Position numbers and translations under genes: made by a program
Notes under the pieces: generated by a model
What the model saw: only the letters and a program-made list of their open reading frames with translations
Told to the model about the DNA's origin: nothing
The model's database searches: none
NCBI GenBank assembly: GCA_903952805.1
Contig: CAJBHN010000174.1
Span: 1-5,556, forward strand
DNA from: an uncultured Myxococcales bacterium
Lineage (GTDB): Bacteria > Myxococcota > UBA727 > VGSZ01
Direction of reading: 5' to 3'
Length of the DNA stretch: 5,556 nucleotides
Part shown: piece by piece, positions 1 through 4,912 of the stretch
Layout: every line of letters starts with the position of its first letter
Numbering within the stretch: position 1 is the first letter of the stretch

Positions 1-646
1 CATGGGGGCTTTCGATCTCCCCTTGATTCCTCTCGCCATCGGCGCGGTCTTCCTCGGCTACCTGGAAGCTGGCACCCATGGGCTGTCGACCATGTTGGGC
101 GCGAGCGTTCAACACGTCCCCGAGGTCCACGTGGCGCCGACGTCGCTTGGTCTCGTTGCCTTCGCATTGGCTCTCGTCGGCGTCGGCTGCGGCGTCTGGT
201 TGGCGCGTCGACCCGAGAAAGGATTGCCACTGCCCGGGGGCGAGCTCTCCAGCAGCGTCCTGGGCGAGTTGCAGAGCATCCCTGTCGGCGTCGCTGGCAT
301 CCACAACGGCACGGTTGGCCGCTACCTGTTCGTGACGGTCCTGGGTACAGCCCTCGTCGCCGGGCTGGCGTCGCGGACGTCGTTGGCGCCATTGCCGACC
401 CGACTGGGCTCGACCGGCGCAGCCAGCGCTCCCGTCGATGCGCAGCGTCGGAGTGGTCGTCCCAAGGCGCCAGTCCGTCGGGTGGACGCACCCAAACAGC
501 CAGCTGCTCAACCGAAGCCGCAGGACGACAAGCCCGCTGACCCGAACGCGCCAAAACGTCCCTCCCGCCTGCCTCCCCAGTTCGAAAAGGCCCTCCGTGA
601 CGGCACCTTGAAGCCGATGCGGCCCACCGAAGGAGCCACCCGATGA
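1..646 (+). CDS. nuoL: NADH-quinone oxidoreductase subunit L (NuoL), C-terminal part; 5' end outside window
   Basis: This is the C-terminal part of an antiporter-like, proton-pumping membrane subunit of respiratory complex I. The reading frame is open at the left edge, so the ATG at position 2 is probably an internal methionine. Numbering from it, 214 residues are visible. Residues 6-24 (motif PLIPLAIGAVFLGYL) and 47-68 are membrane helices that match the last helices before the lateral helix of NuoL; residues 69-74 are the positive RRPEKG stop-transfer. A further helix at about 107-123 matches the terminal helix. The second helix after a short loop separates it from NuoM. Two oddities: only about 35 residues lie between the last two helices, where E. 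coli NuoL has roughly 75-80 including the lateral helix, and the usual tyrosine-rich segment (as in YYVDELY) is missing. Residues 124-214 form a hydrophilic tail with 17 Pro, 19 Lys/Arg and only 8 Asp/Glu. The stop overlaps the nuoN start. The L assignment is likely; a divergent paralogue remains possible. Confidence 0.8.
   Translation, partial: MGAFDLPLIPLAIGAVFLGYLEAGTHGLSTMLGASVQHVPEVHVAPTSLGLVAFALALVGVGCGVWLARRPEKGLPLPGGELSSSVLGELQSIPVGVAGIHNGTVGRYLFVTVLGTALVAGLASRTSLAPLPTRLGSTGAASAPVDAQRRSGRPKAPVRRVDAPKQPAAQPKPQDDKPADPNAPKRPSRLPPQFEKALRDGTLKPMRPTEGATR
629..635 (+). promoter_or_regulatory. Ribosome binding site of nuoN
   Basis: GAAGGAG lies 7 nt before the ATG at 643 and inside the end of nuoL. 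It supports that start codon and, with the ATGA stop/start overlap, suggests translational coupling of nuoL and nuoN. Confidence 0.75.
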
Positions 647-1986
647 CCCCCAACCTCGCCGCCCTCAGCTGGGTCAACCGCGCCGAGATTGTTCTCGTTC
701 TTGGTGTCCTCGTCTTGCTGGCCTCGGCCCCCAAGATCGACCGGTCTCGCCTGGCGCCGCTGATGATTGGCCTCGTTGCCGCCGGCGCCGCGTTCGCCTT
801 TGGGTTGCAGGAAAGCAGCCTCGACCGCTACGGCCTGATCGTCATCCCGGTCGTGATGGGGTTGGGTCTATTGCTGCTGAGTTCTGCCGAACTCTTTGAC
901 CGTCGCCAGACGCCAGAGGCTGCGGCGCTGATTCTCGTCGGCGGCATTGGCGCCATCGTCCTTGTCGACGGCAACAGTCTGCTTGAGATGGCCCTCGGCG
1001 TAGAGATGATTTCCCTCGTCGGCGCTGCCCTGGTCTCGCTCGGGCAGGGACGTCGTCCCCTCGAGGCAGGCTTCAAGTACTTCGTGCTGACGGCCGTGAC
1101 CTTCGCGACGCTCCTGTTTGGTATGGCGCTGATATTCCTCGCCACGGGATCGCTGCAGGTGCCGGCCCTGGGCTCCGTGGCTCCGAGCCTGCTTCCCTTC
1201 GCCCAGTTGGGCGTGGCGTTCTTTGCCATCGGCCTGTGCTTCAAGTTGGCGGTGTTGCCTGTCCACTTCGGCGCCCTTGATGCCTACACGGCCGGTCCGT
1301 CATCGTTTGTCGGCTACGTCATGGTCGTCTCCAAGCTCGGTGCCGCCGTCGCGCTGGCTCGGTTGGCCTCGGGCGCGGCGGATGTGTTGGCCATGCCTCT
1401 GATCGTCGTCGGCATCGCCACCATTGCGTTCGCCGTCGTCGCCTCCTTCGCCCAGACCGACCTCCGTCGACTGTTGGCATACTCTGCCGTGGCCCATGCG
1501 GGTTTCCTTGCCGTCGGTGCCGGCAGCGGCCTTGATGGCGCCCAGGCCGTCGCGTTTTACGTCATCGGCTACGGCGCCGCCGCGATGTTGGCGTTCGCCT
1601 GCCTGGCGGGCACGGGGACGGCACCGCTGTCGATCGCGTCGCTTCGTCCAGGTGGTGCCCTGCAGCTTGGACCGGCCCGCGCCATTGGTCTGATGATTGC
1701 ATTGCTGTCGATGGCGGGTGTTCCGCCCCTGCCAGGCTTTTGGACCAAACTCGCGATTCTCCGCGTCTGCTACGACCACTGGGGCACGACGGCGACGGCC
1801 CTCGTCGCCCTCGGCGGCGTCGTCGGCATCATCTACTATCTTCGTCCGTTGCCCGACCTCCTCGCTCAGGCCCGCGAGACCCGCGGGCAGGGGACCATGG
1901 AGAGTCTGGTCGCCGTCGGTGTCGGCATTGCTCTGGTCGTATTTCTGTCGGTGGTGCCGAGCGCAGCCTGGGCACTGGCCCACTGA
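643..1986 (+). CDS. nuoN: NADH-quinone oxidoreductase subunit N (NuoN)
   Basis: This is the antiporter-like membrane subunit N of complex I (NDH-1), which helps couple NADH:quinone electron transfer to proton pumping across the cytoplasmic membrane. The 447-residue protein is almost wholly hydrophobic and somewhat shorter than E. coli NuoN (485). The family's charged proton-channel residues are all present: Glu121 in LGVEMISL (E. coli Glu133), Lys145 in EAGFKYFVL, Lys201 in GLCFKLAVLPVHF (Lys217), Lys231 at the end of YVMVVSK (Lys247) and Lys369 in PPLPGFWTKLAI (Lys395). The signature QTDLRRLLAYSAVAHAGFL at 271-289 matches the QTNIKRLLGYSSISHLGYL region of E. coli NuoN. The start is fixed by the Shine-Dalgarno at 629-635 and by the 4-bp overlap with nuoL. 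It is the last gene of the nuo transcript here, as an intrinsic terminator follows 28 bp after the stop. The gene appears intact. Confidence 0.95.
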   Translation: MTPNLAALSWVNRAEIVLVLGVLVLLASAPKIDRSRLAPLMIGLVAAGAAFAFGLQESSLDRYGLIVIPVVMGLGLLLLSSAELFDRRQTPEAAALILVGGIGAIVLVDGNSLLEMALGVEMISLVGAALVSLGQGRRPLEAGFKYFVLTAVTFATLLFGMALIFLATGSLQVPALGSVAPSLLPFAQLGVAFFAIGLCFKLAVLPVHFGALDAYTAGPSSFVGYVMVVSKLGAAVALARLASGAADVLAMPLIVVGIATIAFAVVASFAQTDLRRLLAYSAVAHAGFLAVGAGSGLDGAQAVAFYVIGYGAAAMLAFACLAGTGTAPLSIASLRPGGALQLGPARAIGLMIALLSMAGVPPLPGFWTKLAILRVCYDHWGTTATALVALGGVVGIIYYLRPLPDLLAQARETRGQGTMESLVAVGVGIALVVFLSVVPSAAWALAH

Positions 1987-2013
1987 ACGGGAACGCGCCC
2001 CACAGTCTCGACG

Positions 2014-2038
2014 ACGCCCGGGGGTCCCGGGCGTTTTC
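2014..2038 (+). terminator. Rho-independent terminator after nuoN
   Basis: A perfect 9-bp inverted repeat, ACGCCCGGG (2014-2022) and CCCGGGCGT (2026-2034), encloses a GGT loop and runs directly into a TTTT tract (2034-2037). The stem is 8 of 9 G:C pairs. Its place 28 bp after the nuoN stop makes it the end of the nuo operon. The T tract is short, which is common in high-G+C genomes. Confidence 0.85.
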
Positions 2039-2114
2039 CATTCTGGCGCCGACCGAGCAGGGCCCGACGTTTTCGCTGAGGCGCAACGGCGAGCGACCTT
2101 GTAGAGAAGCTTCC

Positions 2115-2148
2115 GTCATCGACCCGGGCGACAGCCCGTGTCGATGAC
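2115..2148 (+). promoter_or_regulatory. Leader hairpin 1 upstream of thrS
   Basis: A long stem-loop: GTCATCGAC (2115-2123) pairs perfectly with GTCGATGAC (2140-2148). After a single C/T mismatch (2124/2139) an inner 5-bp stem, CGGGC (2125-2129) with GCCCG (2134-2138), closes a GACA loop. There are 14 paired positions in all. It is followed by GATTGTTACC, with no real T tract, so it is not a convincing terminator. It lies about 85 bp before the thrS start and most likely folds in the thrS 5' untranslated region. Autogenous control through leader hairpins is known for E. coli thrS; whether this one binds ThrRS is inference, and I see no T-box sequence. Confidence 0.55.
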
Positions 2149-2157
2149 GATTGTTAC

Positions 2158-2177
2158 CTCGCTCCGATCGGGGCGAG
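2158..2177 (+). promoter_or_regulatory. Leader hairpin 2 upstream of thrS, with an alternative partner near the RBS
   Basis: CTCGCTCC (2158-2165) pairs with GGGGCGAG (2170-2177) around a GATC loop, giving 8 bp with one G:U. The same 7-mer TCGCTCC recurs at 2211-2217, five bases before the thrS Shine-Dalgarno. GGGGCGA at 2170-2176 can therefore pair with either copy, and the two structures exclude each other. The SD bases GAGGT (2224-2228) are also complementary to ACCTC (2156-2160), which overlaps the left arm. This arrangement could allow translational switching, but no function is shown by the sequence alone. Confidence 0.45.
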
Positions 2178-2222
2178 CCCATGCAGTGTGTCAGGGGTGG
2201 GGCCGTCGTATCGCTCCAACCC

Positions 2223-2227
2223 GGAGG
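2223..2227 (+). promoter_or_regulatory. Ribosome binding site that fixes the thrS start
   Basis: GGAGG lies 5 nt before the ATG at 2233. The frame is open further upstream to a GTG at 2188, but that would add 15 residues before the family's typical N-terminus and would place this strong SD inside the gene. The ATG at 2233 begins the normal TGS domain (MITVVLPNG). Confidence 0.85.
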
Positions 2228-2232
2228 TCCCA

Positions 2233-4524
2233 ATGATCACAGTCGTGCTCCCCAATGGTGCAGAGAAGCAACTCGAAGACGGCCAAAACGCCCTCGATCT
2301 CGCCAAAGCCATCTCGTCGGGCCTCGCCGACCAGGTCGTCGTCGCCAGGGTCGACGGTCAGGTGCAGGACCTCCGCGTCCCCCTCAAGACCGGCCAGAAG
2401 GTCGAGCTGTTGAAGGCCGACACTCCCGAAGGCCGCGACACCATCAACCACTCCGCCGAGCACGTCCTCGCCCTCGCCGTGTGCCGCCTCTTCCCCGGTG
2501 CCAAGGTCACCATGGGTCCAAAGACCCACGAAGACGGCTTCCATTACGACTTCGACGTCGGCCGCGCCTTCGGGCCCGATGACCTCGAGAAGATCGAGGC
2601 CGAGATGCAGAAGATCATCGAGGGCAAGACCGCCTTCTCGATGGTCGAGGTCAGCAAGGCCGAAGCCCTCAAGGTCTTCGACCAGCACGGCCAGAACAAC
2701 GAGTACAAGCACGAGATCCTTGGCTGGATCCCCGACGACACCGTCACCCTCTACAGCAATGGCGACTTCGTCGACCTCTGCCGTGGTCCCCATCTTCCCC
2801 ATGCAGGCTTCATCAAGGGCCTCAAGGTCATGGCGGCGTCGGCGGCCTATTGGCGCGGCGACAACACCAAGCAGTCGCTGCAGCGCGTTAAGGGCATCGC
2901 CTTCCCCAAGAAGGATGAGCTGCAAAAGCACCTCAGCCATCTCGACGAAGCCAAGAAGCGCGACCATCGCCGCCTGGGCAAGGAACTCGAGCTCTTCCTG
3001 GTCTCCGAGCGCTACGACGACCACGACTACCCCGTCGACGGCGTGCTGGAGATCTTCGTCGAGATTCGCACCAGCGCCGCCCTCGAAGGCCGCAACGTCG
3101 ACCAATGGTTGGTGCTCGGCGTCGTCGAACGCATCCGGGCCATCACGGGCGGTCGCAAGATCGAACTCAAGCGCCCCGACATCAAGGTCGACGCCGCCCT
3201 CACCGAGCACCAGATCGCCCTCGAGGTCTTCGTCGTCGGTCATCTGAGCACCGAGCATCGCCACCTGATCGAGAAGCTCGGCGACGACGAGACCTTCATC
3301 GCGCGAGCCAAAGCGTCCGAGCCCGACGTCGAGATGGCCGTCGCCACCCGCTACGACAACAACATCACCGAGGAGATTGGACCCGGACTCGTGATGTGGC
3401 TGCCCAAGGGCGGTCGCCTGCGGACCATCATCGAGGAGTTCTGGCGCCAGCTGCACTTCGCCGGCGGCTACGAGATCGTCTACTCACCGCACATCGCCAA
3501 GACCGATTTGTGGAAGGTGTCGGGCCACTGGAACTTCTACCGCGACGGCATGTTCTCGCCGATGTCGATCGACGGCCACGACTACGTCTGCAAGCCGATG
3601 AACTGCCCGTTTCACTGCTTGATGGTCAAGAGCCGCCAGCGCAGCTACCGCGAGTTCCCCATGCGCCTGGCGGAGCTGGGCACCGTGTACCGCTACGAGC
3701 TCGCCGGCGTCATGCACGGCCTGATGCGCGTGCGCGGCTTCACGCAGGACGACGCCCACCTGTTTTGCCGCTGGGATCAGGTCGACGCCGAAATCGATCG
3801 GGTGCTGGGCTTTATCTTGAAGATGCTCAAGGCCTTTGGCTTCACCGAGTTCGAGGTCAACCTCTCGACGCGCCCCGAGAAGTTCGTCGGCAGCCTCGAG
3901 GATTGGCAGAAGGCGGAGTCGGCGCTCGAGGCCTCCATCAAGCGCACGGGTTTGCCGTACCAGGTCGACGTCGGCGGAGGCGCCTTCTACGGCCCCAAGA
4001 TCGACATCAAGCTCGTCGACGCCCTCGAGCGTCGCTGGCAATGCTCGACCTTGCAGTACGACTTCAACAACCCCGAGCGCTTCAACCTGGAGTTCGTGAA
4101 CTCCAAAGGCGAGCGAGAGCAGCCGGTCATGCTGCACCGGGCCCTGCTTGGCAGCATTGAGCGTTTCATTGGCATCCTCGTCGAGCATTACGCCGGCGCC
4201 TTCCCGGCGTGGCTCTCGCCGGAGCAGGTGCGCGTCGTGACGGTGTCTGACCGCCACAACGATCACGCGACCAAGCTGGCGGCGGCCATCACTGCCGCTG
4301 GCCTGCGGGCGACGTTCACGGAGTCGTCCGACAAGCTCGGCGCCAAAATCCGCTCGGCCCAGATGGAGAAGGTCCCGCTGATGCTCGTCGTCGGCGACAA
4401 AGAGGTCGAGCAGAACGGCGCCACGGTCCGCCTGCGCGATGGCACCGACCAGGGCTTCATGGACACTGCGAATCTGTTGCCCTGGCTGCAGACCCAGTGC
4501 GCCTTGCCGGTGGTCGAGGCGTAA
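2233..4524 (+). CDS. thrS: Threonine--tRNA ligase (ThrRS) with a ~121-residue insertion before the catalytic core
   Basis: This is a cytoplasmic class II synthetase that charges tRNA-Thr with threonine and edits mischarged Ser-tRNA-Thr. Domains in the 763-residue product are: TGS (1 to about 61); editing domain (about 62-224) with HSAEH (His73, His77) and CRGPH (Cys183, His187), the E. coli editing residues; linker and RDHRRLGKELELF (243-255); an unrecognised insertion (260-380); catalytic core (381 to about 655); and anticodon-binding domain (about 660-763). The zinc ligands are Cys458 (KPMNCPFH), His509 (QDDAH) and His635 (VMLHRALLGS). The 51- and 126-residue spacings equal those of E. coli Cys334, His385 and His511. 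Motif 2 Arg is Arg487 (YRYE) and motif 3 is GSIERF (640-645). Without the insertion the length is 642 residues, that of a standard ThrRS. The enzyme looks fully functional. The gene is not followed by infC-rpmI-rplT, its frequent partners, but by convergent yraN. Two leader hairpins suggest independent regulation. Confidence 0.97.
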   Translation: MITVVLPNGAEKQLEDGQNALDLAKAISSGLADQVVVARVDGQVQDLRVPLKTGQKVELLKADTPEGRDTINHSAEHVLALAVCRLFPGAKVTMGPKTHEDGFHYDFDVGRAFGPDDLEKIEAEMQKIIEGKTAFSMVEVSKAEALKVFDQHGQNNEYKHEILGWIPDDTVTLYSNGDFVDLCRGPHLPHAGFIKGLKVMAASAAYWRGDNTKQSLQRVKGIAFPKKDELQKHLSHLDEAKKRDHRRLGKELELFLVSERYDDHDYPVDGVLEIFVEIRTSAALEGRNVDQWLVLGVVERIRAITGGRKIELKRPDIKVDAALTEHQIALEVFVVGHLSTEHRHLIEKLGDDETFIARAKASEPDVEMAVATRYDNNITEEIGPGLVMWLPKGGRLRTIIEEFWRQLHFAGGYEIVYSPHIAKTDLWKVSGHWNFYRDGMFSPMSIDGHDYVCKPMNCPFHCLMVKSRQRSYREFPMRLAELGTVYRYELAGVMHGLMRVRGFTQDDAHLFCRWDQVDAEIDRVLGFILKMLKAFGFTEFEVNLSTRPEKFVGSLEDWQKAESALEASIKRTGLPYQVDVGGGAFYGPKIDIKLVDALERRWQCSTLQYDFNNPERFNLEFVNSKGEREQPVMLHRALLGSIERFIGILVEHYAGAFPAWLSPEQVRVVTVSDRHNDHATKLAAAITAAGLRATFTESSDKLGAKIRSAQMEKVPLMLVVGDKEVEQNGATVRLRDGTDQGFMDTANLLPWLQTQCALPVVEA
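3010..3363 (+). repeat. Short imperfect direct repeat at the ends of the thrS insertion
   Basis: CGCTACGACGACCAC at 3010-3024 and CGCTACGACAACAAC at 3349-3363 match at 13 of 15 positions and are in the same codon phase (RYDDH and RYDNN). They lie at the start and near the end of the insertion, 339 bp (113 codons) apart. They could be a relic of how the segment was inserted, but Arg-Tyr-Asp codons in a strongly C-biased gene make chance similarity quite possible. Confidence 0.4.
3010..3372 (+). other. In-frame insertion within thrS coding an unrecognised domain (ThrRS residues 260-380)
   Basis: Common ThrRS proteins read LF-x3-E directly into E-(I/V)-GPGLV. Here residues 254-259 (LFLVSE) and 381-386 (EIGPGL) provide the two halves, separated by 121 residues. 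The insert is rich in Asp, Glu, Val and Leu, with few aromatics. It contains two similar short segments, LEIFVEI (272-278) and LEVFVVG (330-336), each followed by a probable helix. I predict a mixed alpha/beta fold of helices and short strands. It has no cysteine, no recognisable catalytic motif and no membrane segment. Its codons are as C/G-ended as the rest of the gene, so there is no sign of recent acquisition. Its function is unknown; position suggests it sits next to the catalytic core and could touch tRNA, the editing domain or the dimer partner. Confidence 0.8.
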
Positions 4525-4556
4525 GGCCAACGGCCTGCCTCCCGGCTCACGCCGGG
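4524..4556. terminator. Possible weak bidirectional terminator between convergent thrS and yraN
   Basis: Two small hairpins occupy the 22-bp gap and the yraN 3' end: AGGCC/GGCCT (4524-4528 and 4532-4536, loop AAC) and CCCGGC/GCCGGG (4541-4546 and 4551-4556, loop TCAC). Neither has a T tract on either strand, so intrinsic termination is unconvincing. They could act only as stabilising or pausing 3' ends. Confidence 0.3.
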
Positions 4557-4912
4557 CGAAAGGCGTCTTTCAGGTGGGTGACGCCGTCGTCGGTGACAAC
4601 GACGACATCGAAGCGGCAGAAACGCCGGTTCAGCATCGGACCCAGATAGCGAGCAGCGGCGCGGATCACGCGCCGTTGCTTTTTGGGGGTGACGCTTTCC
4701 AGGGCGTCTCGGGTCAGTACCCGGGCCCGCACCTCGACAAAGACCATGATGTCGCCGTCTTCGGCCACGAGGTCGAGTTCGTCGTGGCCGACGCGGACGT
4801 TGCGGCCGACGATGGTGTAGCCACAGTTCCTCAGATAGAGTTCAGCACGGCTTTCGCCCGCGTCGCCAGTTTGCTGTTGGCTGGTGCGACGGGGCGCGTC
4901 GGCATCGCTCAC
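4547..4912 (-). CDS. yraN: UPF0102 family protein YraN, predicted nuclease-fold
   Basis: A 121-residue member of the UPF0102 (YraN) family, small proteins with a predicted PD-(D/E)XK endonuclease-like fold and no firmly assigned role. The family signatures are in order: GDAGESRAELYLRNCGY (16-32, cf. G-x2-GE-x2-A-x2-YL-x3-GY); RNVRVGHDELDLVAEDG (37-53), with Glu45 and Asp47 as the acidic pair; VFVEVRAR (57-64), where Glu60-x-Arg62 replaces the usual ExK, as also in E. coli YraN; and CRFDVVVV (99-106) with the C-terminal KDAF (115-118). Length is typical. The start is a GTG at 4912 that overlaps the rnhB stop (GTGA); no in-frame ATG is near the N-terminus, and a weak purine-rich AGCGGGGG lies just upstream. 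rnhB-yraN adjacency is a common bacterial arrangement and supports co-expression. Confidence 0.92.
   Translation of the reverse strand: MSDADAPRRTSQQQTGDAGESRAELYLRNCGYTIVGRNVRVGHDELDLVAEDGDIMVFVEVRARVLTRDALESVTPKKQRRVIRAAARYLGPMLNRRFCRFDVVVVTDDGVTHLKDAFRPA

Noticed and set aside
1300..1983. 227-codon minus-strand frame opposite nuoN
   Set aside because: It is antisense to an intact nuoN, has polar low-complexity composition, and is explained by codon bias.
2060..2114. Possible sigma-70 promoter for thrS between the nuoN terminator and hairpin 1
   Set aside because: No hexamer pair with acceptable spacing was found. TTGTAG at 2099 has no matching -10 sequence 17 bp downstream, so a promoter must exist nearby but cannot be placed.
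2151..2582. Plus-strand frame starting TTG at 2151 in the thrS leader, with an ATG at 2181, considered as a leader peptide
   Set aside because: It runs far into thrS in another frame, has Arg/Pro-rich shadow composition, lacks a run of Thr codons that would suggest attenuation, and has no good Shine-Dalgarno.
2191..3456. 421-codon open frame on the minus strand opposite the first half of thrS, and a similar 348-codon one at 3484-4530
   Set aside because: Both are antisense to a clear thrS and follow from the strong C/G bias at thrS third positions. Their predicted proteins are low-complexity (Asp/Gly/Val/Leu-rich) and match no family I recognise.
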